Shown here: piece after piece, positions 27,587 through 36,490 of the stretch
How the letters are laid out: every line of letters starts with the position of its first letter
How positions within the stretch are numbered: the stretch's first letter is position 1
DNA from: Microbacterium sp. p3-SID336
Lineage (GTDB): Bacteria > Actinomycetota > Actinomycetes > Actinomycetales > Microbacteriaceae
Direction: 5' to 3'
Length of the DNA: 64,000 bases
Assembly (NCBI RefSeq): GCF_025143365.1
Contig: NZ_JALXPE010000017.1
Coordinates: 1-64,000 of the forward strand
Program-made: the position numbers and the translations under genes
The notes under the pieces: model-generated
Databases searched by the model: none
Told to the model about the DNA's origin: nothing
The model's input: only the letters and a program-made list of their open reading frames with translations

Positions 27587-28561
27587 TCAGGCCGTGATGA
27601 CCTCGGCGGCCTCTGCGGCGGGGACCTCCACCGATGCGTCCTCCAGGTCGGCCAGGAAGTGCTCGGCATCGAGCGCCGCGACCGTCCCGCTGCCCGCGGC
27701 CGTGATCGCCTGACGGTACGTGGGGTCGATCACGTCGCCCGCGGCGAACACACCGGGGACCGAGGTGCGCGAGGAGCGCCCGTCGACCCAGATCGTGCCC
27801 TCGGGCGTGAGGTCGAGCTTGTCGTGCACGAGGTGCGTGCGCGGGTCGTTGCCGATCGCGATGAACAGGCCGTCCAGCGGGAGGTCGCGCAGCGAGCCGT
27901 CGACCGTGGAGCGCAGCTGCACGCCGGACACGGCGTTCTCGCCGAGGATCTCCACGACCTCGCTGTTCCACACGAACTCGATCTTCTCGTTCGCGAAGGC
28001 GCGCTCCTGCATGATCTTCGAGGCCCGCAGGGAGTCCTTGCGGTGGATGACGTAGACCTTGTCCGCGAAGCGGGTGAGGAACGTGGCCTCCTCCATCGCC
28101 GAGTCGCCGCCGCCGACGACCGCGATCGTCTTCTGGCGGAAGAAGAAGCCGTCGCAGGTGGCGCACCAGGACACACCGAAGCCGGACAGACGCTCCTCGC
28201 CCTCGATGCCGAGCTTGCGGTAGGCGGAGCCCGTCGCGTAGATGATGGTCTTCGCCTCGTGCGTCGCACCGGACCCGAGCGTGACCTTCTTGACCGTGCC
28301 GGCGACGTCGAGCTCGGTGACGTCGTCGTACAGCACCTCGGTGCCGAACTTCTCGGCCTGCTCCTGGAACTTCGCCATGAGCTCGGGGCCCTGGATGCCC
28401 TCAGGGAAGCCCGGGTAGTTCTCCACCTCGGTCGTGTTCATGAGCTCTCCGCCGACCTCGACGGAGCTGGCGATGAGGAGCGGCTCCAGGTTCGCGCGCG
28501 CCGCGTAGATGGCAGCCGTGAATCCGGCGGGGCCGGAGCCGATGATGATGACCTGACGCAT
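27587..28561 (-). CDS. trxB: Thioredoxin reductase
   Basis: FAD- and NADPH-dependent thioredoxin-disulfide reductase, 324 residues. GSGPAG (8-13) binds FAD, the redox motif is CATCDG (Cys133, Cys136), GGGDSAMEEA binds NADPH and the C-terminal GDVIDPTYRQAITAAGSG contacts FAD. I start at ATG 28561, which has ACGGAG five bases upstream and matches the family start; the frame extends 24 codons further but without support. Confidence 0.98.
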   Translation of the reverse strand: MRQVIIIGSGPAGFTAAIYAARANLEPLLIASSVEVGGELMNTTEVENYPGFPEGIQGPELMAKFQEQAEKFGTEVLYDDVTELDVAGTVKKVTLGSGATHEAKTIIYATGSAYRKLGIEGEERLSGFGVSWCATCDGFFFRQKTIAVVGGGDSAMEEATFLTRFADKVYVIHRKDSLRASKIMQERAFANEKIEFVWNSEVVEILGENAVSGVQLRSTVDGSLRDLPLDGLFIAIGNDPRTHLVHDKLDLTPEGTIWVDGRSSRTSVPGVFAAGDVIDPTYRQAITAAGSGTVAALDAEHFLADLEDASVEVPAAEAAEVITA

Positions 28562-28640
28562 GTGATCTCCGTTAGAAAGGCGGTGCCGTCGAAAGACGTC
28601 CGACTGCTTCAACCCATGGTAACCGCGGGGCATTCCCCGG

Positions 28641-30257
28641 TCAGCGGCCGGGCAGGAACCGACGCAGCAGTCCGCCCGCGGCCTTCAGCTCCGGGACGCG
28701 CAGGACCGCGAGGATCGCGACGTAGACCATCACGACGACCGCACCGATCACGGCCGTCGCCAGGGCGCCGGCGATGACTCCCGAGGTCGCCCATCCCGTC
28801 GTCCCGCCGAGGAGGAGGAAGACCCCCCATCCGGCGAGGCCCGCCGGGATCGCGGCGACGGCGAAGAGCGCGGTGGCGCGCAGCCAGGACAGCACGCCGA
28901 TGCCGCCGATCTTCCGGTGCAGGAGCCAGGTCGCGACGATCGTCTGCACCGTGCTGGCGATGGACTGCCCCAGGGCCACCGCGGCGGCGAGCTGCGTCAG
29001 ATCGATGACCTCGGCCGACAACAGCCCGACCGCGCCCAGGGCGGTGACGACGATGAGCGCGCACTGGAAGATCGTGAACCAGAAGGGGGTGCGCGTGTCG
29101 TCGTACGCGTAGAAGGTGCGCTGCACGATGAACAGGATCGTGAGCGGGATGAGGCTGACCAGGTAGCAGAGGAGCACGACCGCCGCCCCCTCGGCATCCG
29201 AGGCGCTCTCGGTGAAGACGCGCGAGGCCGGGATCGCCGCGGCGGCCACCGCCGCGACCGCGGCGACGATGAAGAACAGCAGCGTGCGGATGCTGCGCGC
29301 GATGTCCCCGCGCACCTCGTCGTCACGCCCGGCGGCGGCGTGCTCGCTGATCTGCGTGAAGTACGGGGTGCCGATCGACAGCACGATCACCGAGTACGGC
29401 AGCATGAAGATGAGCCAGGCGTTCGCGGTCACCGCGAGAGAGGCCCCGGCCTCCGAGGCGTTGCTGACGATGTTGCCCTGCAGCACGCCGGCGGACAGCG
29501 AGGCGAACGCCATCAGGAACGTCCATCCGGCGAGCTTCCCCACGGTGCCGAGGCCGACGCCCCGCCACTGGAAGTCGGGGCGGAGGGAGAGGCCCGTCCT
29601 CCTCCAGAACAGGAGGAGGATGAGCGCCTGCACGGCGATGCCGAGAGTCGCCGTGCCGCCGAGAGTGGCGATCATCTCCGGCGTCCAGTCGGCGGAGTCC
29701 CGGGAGACCGGCGAGAACACCCACCCCAGGATCAGGAATCCGATGATGGAGACGATGTTGTTGACGACCGGTGCCCAGGTGAACGGCCCGAAGATGCGCC
29801 GCGCGTTCAGGGCCTCGCCCAGCAGCGCGTAGAGACCGTAGAAGAGGATCTGCGGGAGGCACCAGTACGCGAGCGCGGTCGCGAGCGCCTGGGTGGTGGA
29901 CGAGAGCCCGCCGGCCACGATCTGCACCAGCCACGGCGCCGCGATCGTTGCGACAGCCGTCACGGCGACCAGCACGACCGTCCCGAGCGTGAACAGCTTC
30001 GAGATGAACGCATTGCCGCCGTCGGCGTCGGCCGTGGCCTTGACAATCTGCGGCACGATCACCGCGGTGAGGATGCCGACGGAGATGAGGGAGAAGACGC
30101 TGTTCGGCAGGGTGTTCGCCGCAGCGAACGCGTCGGCAGGACCCGACCCGTACGAGCCGATCACCCCCACCAGCACGATGCTGCGCAGCAGTCCGGTGAC
30201 GCGCGACACCATGGTGCCAGCGCCGATGATGGCGCTCGCGCGGCCGAGGCTATTCAC
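28641..30257 (-). CDS. murJ: Lipid II flippase MurJ
   Basis: MOP-superfamily flippase that moves lipid II across the membrane for peptidoglycan synthesis. 538 residues from the GTG at 30257, chosen because the product VNSLGRASAIIGAGTMVSRVTGLLRS matches the family start. Fourteen or so membrane spans are visible; unlike mycobacterial MviN there is no kinase-like C-terminal extension. The gene overlaps the upstream DUF6049 gene by 8 bases. In mycobacteria sigM stands between murJ and trxB; here it is absent. Confidence 0.95.
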   Translation of the reverse strand: MNSLGRASAIIGAGTMVSRVTGLLRSIVLVGVIGSYGSGPADAFAAANTLPNSVFSLISVGILTAVIVPQIVKATADADGGNAFISKLFTLGTVVLVAVTAVATIAAPWLVQIVAGGLSSTTQALATALAYWCLPQILFYGLYALLGEALNARRIFGPFTWAPVVNNIVSIIGFLILGWVFSPVSRDSADWTPEMIATLGGTATLGIAVQALILLLFWRRTGLSLRPDFQWRGVGLGTVGKLAGWTFLMAFASLSAGVLQGNIVSNASEAGASLAVTANAWLIFMLPYSVIVLSIGTPYFTQISEHAAAGRDDEVRGDIARSIRTLLFFIVAAVAAVAAAAIPASRVFTESASDAEGAAVVLLCYLVSLIPLTILFIVQRTFYAYDDTRTPFWFTIFQCALIVVTALGAVGLLSAEVIDLTQLAAAVALGQSIASTVQTIVATWLLHRKIGGIGVLSWLRATALFAVAAIPAGLAGWGVFLLLGGTTGWATSGVIAGALATAVIGAVVVMVYVAILAVLRVPELKAAGGLLRRFLPGR

Positions 30258-32442
30258 GGGGCCCCTTCGTCGCGGGAGGGTCGGGGTGCTCCGTGCTCGC
30301 ACGCGCGGCGGCCTCCTTCTCCTCGATCAGCTCCTCGACGGCGGCCTCCACGGCCTGCTCCTCCACGGCCTCACGGCGCTTGCGCCGCACAGTGCGCACG
30401 ACGCCCAGGGCGATCAGCACCACCGCGAGCCCGCCGAACACGATCAGCCCGATCGTCTCCCACTCGGCACGCACCGCGACCCTGACCGACTGCGCCGACT
30501 GGATCGGCACGCCCGTGGGGCTCGACAGGCTCAGGCGCAGGTCCAGCTCACCGCTGCCGACACGCGCGGACACCGGCACCTTGACCCGCGTCGAGGAGTT
30601 GGCCTGCACGACCGTCTCGATCATCGGCGTGACCTCCAGCCGCGGGTCGCTCGGCGAGGCGTAGAGCTGCACCGTCACCGGCCACGGCAGGTCGTTGCGC
30701 ACGGCGATGGGGAGGTCGGCGTTCGCGGTCAGCAGCTGGATGGTGCTCGACGGCGGGATGCTGACGCTGCCGAGCGTTGCCGTGGTCTGGATCCGGTGGG
30801 TCTCGACCTTGTCGGCGAAGACGCTCGCCGACGAGCCCACCGCGATCGTGCGCATGATGCGCATGCGCTCGGGGCTCAGCAGCACGGAGGGGTCGCTGAG
30901 GATGGACGAGAACGCGGTCAGCGCCTGCTCGTCTGCGAGGAGGTTCGCCAGATCCGCCGCTCTGCTCGCGGCGACGGTCTCCGGCAGCGTCGCCGCGACC
31001 GCGGGGGTCGCCCGCACGGCGGAGAGCTCGAACCCGACCGAGTCGACCGCGGAGATCGCATCGCGGAGCGCGTCGGCGGTGCGGGTCTCGTCCCGCTCGA
31101 GGCCGATCAGCAGCGGCGCCCCGGCCGTTGCGCTCTGGGCGAGGAAGAGGTGCGCGGCGGCTTCCGCGAGCAGGCGCTGGCGCTCGGCGGCGTCCACGGC
31201 GGCGGCGGCGTCCGACAGCGCGGCCGAGGTCGCGGCGTCCGTCACGAGCAGGTCCTGACCGCCCGCCGTCGCGTGGGCGGCGCGCACTCCGGCCGTGTCG
31301 GAGGAGACCACCGTGGTGGTGCCCTGCCCGAGGTAGCCCGCGAACGCCGTCACGTCGGTCTGCGTGAGGTCGTCCTCCGGCCACAGGATGCGCGGCAGCG
31401 CCCCCTCGACGGCGGTCAGCTCCTCGTCGTCCGGGATGGCGGGTGCGGTGGTCGTGGTCGGGGAGGGCCCGGGCGTCGCGTCGGAGCCGGGACCGGGGGT
31501 AGCGGTGACCTGCTGCTGCGGGAACGCCGCCGGGTTCAGCAGGCCGGCGAACGGCAGCGGTGCCAGCAGCTGCGGCAGTCCCGCCTGCGCCTGCACGGTG
31601 GCATCCGCATCACCGAACTGCAGCGCGAACCGTGCATTCGGCAGCTCGTCGAGGCGCGTGAGCCACTCGCGAGCGGACTCGGGCGCCGTCGTGCCCAGGG
31701 CGCGGACGGAGGCGAGGATGGCCGGGTCGACGGCGAGCACGGCGGCGGTCCCCGACACGCCGTCCAGCTGCGCGGTGAGCGCCCCCTCGGGGGCCGTGAG
31801 CGCGGAGAGCTCGTCGGCGCTGAGCAGGGCGCCGTTCGCAGGGGTCGCCGTGATCGGCACGAGCACGCCGACCGGGCTCGCGGACGAGGGGGCGACCACC
31901 AGGACGCTCGTGGCGGTGGTGTCCCAGCTCGCCGCCCGCTCGCCGCCGCTGTCGCCCGTGCGTGCGCCCGTCAGCGACGCCTGCAGCGGATACACCCCCG
32001 GCGTCAAGGCGGCGATGGTCTCCTGCGGCAGGAACACGGTCGTGGTGGTGGAGCCGCCCGCTTCGGCGGGCTTGGTCGCGTCGTCGCCGACGGGCACCAG
32101 GGACCCGGTCGTCTCGCCCTCATCGAGCCAGGCGGAGACCGCCTCGGCGTCAGCCAGCGGCGTGCTCCCCAGCTCGATCTCGACCTGGCCGGCGGTCAGC
32201 TCCGACGCCGTGCCGTTGTCGATCGTCACGATCGCGGAGGAGGAGGTGCCGGGGGCGACCGTGCCGCGCAGGCCGGCTGAGACGTGGAGCTCGACCCGTC
32301 GCTCGTCGTCGGCGGGCGCCTGGTCCGCGGCGGTGGCGACACCGGGAGCGGCCAGCACGGCGACCCCGGCCGCAGCGATCACCGAGACCGCGAGCCGTCG
32401 CAGGCGCGCACGGAGGCCCGTGTCGGGTGTGGTCGCGGTCAT
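30250..32442 (-). CDS. DUF6049 membrane-anchored exported protein
   Basis: A 730-residue protein of the DUF6049 family, homologous in position to mycobacterial Rv3909, function unknown. It has a signal peptide (about 1-39, ending in ATAADQ), a large extracytoplasmic part rich in Ala, Thr, Ser and Val with a low-complexity Pro/Thr/Gly segment around 320-340, one C-terminal membrane span (about 660-685, ETIGLIVFGGLAVVLIALGVV) and a charged cytoplasmic tail. The conserved coupling to murJ suggests a role in cell-wall assembly, which is inference. The promoter -10 TAGAAT lies at 32497-32502. Confidence 0.9.
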   Translation of the reverse strand: MTATTPDTGLRARLRRLAVSVIAAAGVAVLAAPGVATAADQAPADDERRVELHVSAGLRGTVAPGTSSSAIVTIDNGTASELTAGQVEIELGSTPLADAEAVSAWLDEGETTGSLVPVGDDATKPAEAGGSTTTTVFLPQETIAALTPGVYPLQASLTGARTGDSGGERAASWDTTATSVLVVAPSSASPVGVLVPITATPANGALLSADELSALTAPEGALTAQLDGVSGTAAVLAVDPAILASVRALGTTAPESAREWLTRLDELPNARFALQFGDADATVQAQAGLPQLLAPLPFAGLLNPAAFPQQQVTATPGPGSDATPGPSPTTTTAPAIPDDEELTAVEGALPRILWPEDDLTQTDVTAFAGYLGQGTTTVVSSDTAGVRAAHATAGGQDLLVTDAATSAALSDAAAAVDAAERQRLLAEAAAHLFLAQSATAGAPLLIGLERDETRTADALRDAISAVDSVGFELSAVRATPAVAATLPETVAASRAADLANLLADEQALTAFSSILSDPSVLLSPERMRIMRTIAVGSSASVFADKVETHRIQTTATLGSVSIPPSSTIQLLTANADLPIAVRNDLPWPVTVQLYASPSDPRLEVTPMIETVVQANSSTRVKVPVSARVGSGELDLRLSLSSPTGVPIQSAQSVRVAVRAEWETIGLIVFGGLAVVLIALGVVRTVRRKRREAVEEQAVEAAVEELIEEKEAAARASTEHPDPPATKGPRE

Positions 32443-32496
32443 GGAGGTCTTCCTCGAACGCCGGGGAGCAGGCGGATCGTGAGTACTGACCCTGCG

Positions 32497-32502
32497 ATTC
32501 TA
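32497..32502 (-). promoter_or_regulatory. DUF6049-murJ promoter -10
   Basis: TAGAAT on the minus strand, 54 bases upstream of the DUF6049 ATG. GAGGAAG lies in front of that ATG. The divergent methyltransferase promoter is only about 35 bases away. Confidence 0.5.
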
Positions 32503-32548
32503 GGAGGCCGGAGGAAGGAGAACCCTGAAGACGCGTAGAGTGACGGCC

Positions 32549-34048
32549 GTGTCCGACACCCCCGCCCCCGTTCCCGACCCCCTCCGCAGTGCCGCGCTCG
32601 CCGCGGATCTCGACGCCGCGGACCTGCGCTCCGAGCCGCTGCGACGGCTGTGGGGTGCGGAGGCGGACGACGCGCTGGGCCGGGGGATGCGCGAGCCGAT
32701 CCTGCGCGCGATCGACGGCGACGACGGGGTGCTGGCCACGCTCGGCCGCCTCCTCGTGCTCGGCCTGGCGCAGTCCAGGGCCGCCGTCGCCGTGGCACTG
32801 CCCTCCCTCGGAGTGGACGGGCTCGTCGCGCTGGGTCTCGCCTCCGCCGACGCCGAGACCGTGACCCCGACGGCCCTGCTGCGGCCGCAGTCGTTCGTCG
32901 ATGCGGACGGCGTGGGCGAGTGGTGGATCGCGAGCGACCTGGACGAGGTCGCGCTCGACGGCCCGCTGCCCCCCGACCACGTCCTGGGTGTGGGTGGCGC
33001 ATCGCGCACGCTCGCCGAGACCGTCGTGCCCGTGGAGGTGGACCGGGCACTCGACCTGGGCACCGGGTGCGGCATCCAGGCGCTCCTGGTCGCACGGCGC
33101 GCCGGAACCGTCGTCGCGACGGACATCTCCCATCGCGCGCTCGCCTTCGCGCGGCTCAACGCGCAGCTCAACGGCGTCACCAACATCGACTTCCGGCACG
33201 GCAGCATGTTCGAGCCGGTCGCGGGCGAGGCGTTCGACCTCATCGTGTCCAACCCTCCGTTCGTGATCACGCCGCGCGCCGAGGGCGTGCCCGCGTACGA
33301 GTACCGCGACGGCGGACTGGTCGGCGACGCGCTCGTGGAGCAGTTCGTGCGCACGGCGCCGGCGCATCTCACGCGGGGCGGCATCGCGCAGTTGCTGGGC
33401 AACTGGGAGTCGCGCGCGGGGGTCGCGGGCCTGGTGCGGCTCGACGCCTGGGTGCCGGCCGACCTCGACCTGTGGGTGATCGAGCGCGAGGAGCTCACGC
33501 CCCTCGGCTACGCGGAACTGTGGATCCGCGACGGCGGCACCACTCCGCGCGACCCCGCCTTCACGCCGCTGCTGTCGGCCTGGCTCGACGACTTCGCGGC
33601 ACGCGGCGTGACCGCGGTGGGCTTCGGGTACGTGCTGCTGCGCCGTGGCGCGGGCGAGCCGCTCCGGCGGGTCGAGCGGCTCACGCAGTCCGTGTCGAAC
33701 GTGGGTGCCGCGCTGGGCACGGGCCTGGTGGCGCACGACGCGCTCGCCGCGGGTCTTCCTGTGACCCTGGTGGTGGCCGCCGATGTGACCGAGGCCAGGC
33801 ATCTGCTGCCGGGCAACGACGACCCGAGCGTGATCGAGCTGCGGCAGGGCGGGGGTTTCGCGCGCACGGTCGCGGTGGACCCGGCGCTCGCGGGGTTCGT
33901 GGGCGCGTGCGACGGGGAGCTCACGGTCGCGCAGATCGCGGCGGCGCTCGCGGACCTGTTCGGGGTGCCGCTGGCAGAGCTGTGGGCCGACCTGGAGCCG
34001 CGCATCCGCGCCCTCGTGCGGGACGGCTTCCTGCTGCCGGGGGAATAG
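32549..34048 (+). CDS. HemK/PrmC-like class I methyltransferase
   Basis: A 499-residue SAM-dependent methyltransferase with an N-terminal unknown domain (1-150), a Rossmann core with LDLGTGCGIQALL (about residue 172 on) and the catalytic motif SNPPFV typical of enzymes that methylate Gln, Asn or exocyclic base nitrogens. The C-terminal third (about 350-499) has no motif I know. It is longer than PrmC or RsmC. I use GTG 32549: TAGAGT stands seven bases upstream, a leaderless arrangement; GTG 32540 would lie within that -10. The substrate is not predictable. Confidence 0.85.
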   Translation: MSDTPAPVPDPLRSAALAADLDAADLRSEPLRRLWGAEADDALGRGMREPILRAIDGDDGVLATLGRLLVLGLAQSRAAVAVALPSLGVDGLVALGLASADAETVTPTALLRPQSFVDADGVGEWWIASDLDEVALDGPLPPDHVLGVGGASRTLAETVVPVEVDRALDLGTGCGIQALLVARRAGTVVATDISHRALAFARLNAQLNGVTNIDFRHGSMFEPVAGEAFDLIVSNPPFVITPRAEGVPAYEYRDGGLVGDALVEQFVRTAPAHLTRGGIAQLLGNWESRAGVAGLVRLDAWVPADLDLWVIEREELTPLGYAELWIRDGGTTPRDPAFTPLLSAWLDDFAARGVTAVGFGYVLLRRGAGEPLRRVERLTQSVSNVGAALGTGLVAHDALAAGLPVTLVVAADVTEARHLLPGNDDPSVIELRQGGGFARTVAVDPALAGFVGACDGELTVAQIAAALADLFGVPLAELWADLEPRIRALVRDGFLLPGE

Positions 34049-34076
34049 CACGCGCTTCCATGCGTTCGAATACATC

Positions 34077-35132
34077 ATGAAGGCTTTCGGATTCCTCTCG
34101 TTCGGGCACTATGCGGATGTGCCCGGCTCGGCGACCCGCACGGCGGGCGACATGCTGAAGCAGACCATCGAGATCGCGGAGGGCGCCGACGAGCTGGGCG
34201 TCAACGGCGCGTACGTGCGCGTGCACCACTGGGCGCGTCAGGCCGCATCGCCCATGCCGCTGCTCACCGCGATGGCCGCCCGCACCTCCCGCATCGAGGT
34301 GGGGACGGGCGTCATCGACATGCGGTACGAGAACCCCTTCCAGTTCGCGGAGGAGGCGGCGGCGCTCGACCTCATCGCCGACGGACGCATCGCGCTCGGC
34401 GTGAGCCGGGGGTCACCCGAGACCGCCCTGCGCGGCTACGAGACGTTCGGCTTCCGCGATGAGGAGGACACCGAGCGCGGCAGCGTGCTGGCCAGGGAGA
34501 AGTTCGACATCTTCCTGCGGGCGATCGACGGGGAGCGCCTGGCCCCCGGCGACCCTCGGATGGTGGGCCCCGGACAGTACCTGGCGATCGAGCCGCAGTC
34601 GCCCACCCTGCGCAACCACATCTGGTGGGGTTCGGGTTCGCGCGCGACCGCGGAGGAGACCGGCCGCAAGGGGCTCAACATGATGAGCTCGACGCTGGTG
34701 ACCGAGGCCACGGGCCAGCCGTTCCACGAGCTGCAGCGCGAGCAGATCGAACTGTTCCGCAGCGCCTACCGTGAGGCCGGACACACCGGGACCCCGCGCG
34801 TGTCGGTGAGTCGCAGCGTGTTCCCGCTGGTGTCGGACATTGACCGCGCGTACTTCGGGCTGCGCAGCGAGGAGAACGCAGACCAGGTCGGGATCATCGA
34901 CGGCTACCGTTCCACGTTCGGCAAGACCTACGCCGCAGAGCCCGACGTGCTGATCGAACAGCTGCGCCAGGACGAGGCCGTGATGGCCGCGGACACCCTC
35001 ATGCTGACGATCCCGAATCAGCTCGGCCCGGAGTACAACCTGCACGTGCTGGAGGCGTTCGCGGAGCACGTCGCCCCGGCGCTCGGGTGGAAGCCCAACA
35101 CGGACGGCCCGGTGCAGGGCGACGCGATCTGA
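34077..35132 (+). CDS. LLM-class flavin-dependent oxidoreductase
   Basis: A 351-residue luciferase-like (TIM-barrel) FMN or F420 enzyme. Motifs include the first-strand GFLSFGHYAD, TSRIEVGTGVIDMRYENPFQFAEEAAALD and ALGVSRGSPETALRGYE. Such enzymes reduce or monooxygenate varied compounds; the substrate is unknown. The ATG follows the methyltransferase stop by 28 bases, with no obvious Shine-Dalgarno. Confidence 0.9.
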   Translation: MKAFGFLSFGHYADVPGSATRTAGDMLKQTIEIAEGADELGVNGAYVRVHHWARQAASPMPLLTAMAARTSRIEVGTGVIDMRYENPFQFAEEAAALDLIADGRIALGVSRGSPETALRGYETFGFRDEEDTERGSVLAREKFDIFLRAIDGERLAPGDPRMVGPGQYLAIEPQSPTLRNHIWWGSGSRATAEETGRKGLNMMSSTLVTEATGQPFHELQREQIELFRSAYREAGHTGTPRVSVSRSVFPLVSDIDRAYFGLRSEENADQVGIIDGYRSTFGKTYAAEPDVLIEQLRQDEAVMAADTLMLTIPNQLGPEYNLHVLEAFAEHVAPALGWKPNTDGPVQGDAI

Positions 35133-35180
35133 TCCGGGCGGGGGCGGTCGATGCGCGGGAAGTGAGCGAGGATCGAACAC

Positions 35181-35645
35181 ATGTCCGTGAACGGCACCGA
35201 GATCGTCATCCGCGCGGGCCGCGGCCCCGAGGAGTACGCGGCTCTCGTCGAGATCTGGCGCAGCGCAGTGCGCGCGACCCACGACTTCCTCGACGAGTCC
35301 GACTTCGCCCGGATCGAATCGCACCTCGCGTCCGACTACTTCCCCGCCGTCACCCTCACCGTCGCTGAAATGGACGGAAAGCCCGTCGGATTCGCCGGCG
35401 TTCACGACGACGGACTGGAGATGCTGTTCGTCTCGGATTCCGTCCGCGGACAGGGCGTCGGTTCGGCTCTTCTGGCGGAGGTGGTCACCACCCAGGCCGT
35501 GTCCAAGGTCGACGTGAACGAGCAGAACCACGGCGCCCGCGCCTTCTACCTCAACAGGGGCTTCGTGCCGGTCGGTCGCAGCGAGCTCGACGGCGACGGC
35601 CGACCGTATCCGATCCTCCACCTGGAGCTCCACGACAAGGCCTGA
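35181..35645 (+). CDS. YjaB-like GNAT acetyltransferase
   Basis: A 154-residue GNAT similar to E. coli YjaB. Motif A is VSDSVRGQGVGSALL, and NEQNHGARAFYLNRGF forms the acetyl-CoA pocket end. The acceptor is unknown. The ATG lies 48 bases after the LLM gene. Confidence 0.88.
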   Translation: MSVNGTEIVIRAGRGPEEYAALVEIWRSAVRATHDFLDESDFARIESHLASDYFPAVTLTVAEMDGKPVGFAGVHDDGLEMLFVSDSVRGQGVGSALLAEVVTTQAVSKVDVNEQNHGARAFYLNRGFVPVGRSELDGDGRPYPILHLELHDKA

Positions 35646-35662
35646 CGCGTCGAACATCGTGC

Positions 35663-35691
35663 TTGACAGCGCGGGGTGCAGGCTCGACGCT
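35663..35691 (+). promoter_or_regulatory. Promoter of RibD-like gene
   Basis: TTGACA (35663-35668) and GACGCT (35686-35691) with a 17-base spacer, 49 bases upstream of the ATG at 35741. Confidence 0.55.
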
Positions 35692-35740
35692 GGGGAGCGG
35701 TGCGTCGACCGACGCCCTCACCCCCGCCCGGAGGCACCCC

Positions 35741-36391
35741 ATGACCCGCGTTCGCGTCGACCTCAACATCTCCCTCGACGGCTTCGCCACGACGACAGAC
35801 CAGACGCCCGAGAACCCGTTCGGCGAGGACTGGGGGCGGCTCACCGCCGCATACACGGCGACCCGCACGTTCCAGCAGCGCGTGTTCCACGACACCAGGG
35901 GCGCGGGCACGACCGGGGTCGACGAGACTTATGCGGCCCGCTACTTCGAGGGCATCGGCGCGGAGATCATGGGCGCGGCGATGTTCGGGCTGCACCTCCA
36001 CGCGGACGACCCCGACTGGCGTGGCTGGTGGGGCGACGAGCCGCCGTTCGAGGTCCCGGTGTTCGTGCTCACCCACACGCCGCGGCCCTCGATCGAGTTC
36101 GCCAACGGCACGAGCTTCCACTTCCTCTCCGCGACCCCGGAGGAGGCGCTGCGCACGGCGGTCGAAGCTGCGGGCGGCGAGGACGTACGGATCGGCGGCG
36201 GCGCGACCACGGTGCGGGAGTTCCTGCGCGCGGGGCTCGTCGACGACCTGCACGTGGGCATCACGCCGATCCTCACCGGCAGCGGGATCCGGCTGTGGGA
36301 CGACCTCCGCGGCCTCGAGTCCGGGTACCGCGTGAGCTCCGAGGTCGCCGAGTCGGGCGTGGTCCACGTCACCTTCACCCGCGAGGGCTGA
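35741..36391 (+). CDS. RibD/dihydrofolate reductase-like protein
   Basis: A 216-residue member of the RibD C-terminal/DHFR-like family (VRVDLNISLDGFAT, GGGATTVREFLRAGLVDDLHVGITPILTGSG). True RibD reduces a riboflavin precursor; stand-alone members such as this are NADPH-dependent reductases of unknown substrate. The ATG at 35741 has GGAGG six bases upstream, so the longer frame starting upstream is not used. A second, more distant member sits at 49363. Confidence 0.9.
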   Translation: MTRVRVDLNISLDGFATTTDQTPENPFGEDWGRLTAAYTATRTFQQRVFHDTRGAGTTGVDETYAARYFEGIGAEIMGAAMFGLHLHADDPDWRGWWGDEPPFEVPVFVLTHTPRPSIEFANGTSFHFLSATPEEALRTAVEAAGGEDVRIGGGATTVREFLRAGLVDDLHVGITPILTGSGIRLWDDLRGLESGYRVSSEVAESGVVHVTFTREG

Positions 36392-36392
36392 G

Positions 36393-36481
36393 CTCGCACG
36401 CAGACCAGGTCACCGGGGTGGCGTCGCAGATTCGCGCCCGCGTCGCAGCGAATCCGCCCACCTCTGCGACCTGCGTGCGAG
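36393..36481. repeat. Nested inverted repeat, likely terminator
   Basis: The outer arms CTCGCACGCAG/CTGCGTGCGAG (36393-36403, 36471-36481) are perfect over 11 bases. An inner pair GATTCGC/GCGAATC (36429-36435, 36448-36454) and adjacent GGTGG/CCACC segments pair too. The whole spans nearly the entire gap between convergent genes, so it may terminate both, though it is far longer than a usual terminator. Confidence 0.6.
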
Positions 36482-36490
36482 AGTGCGACG

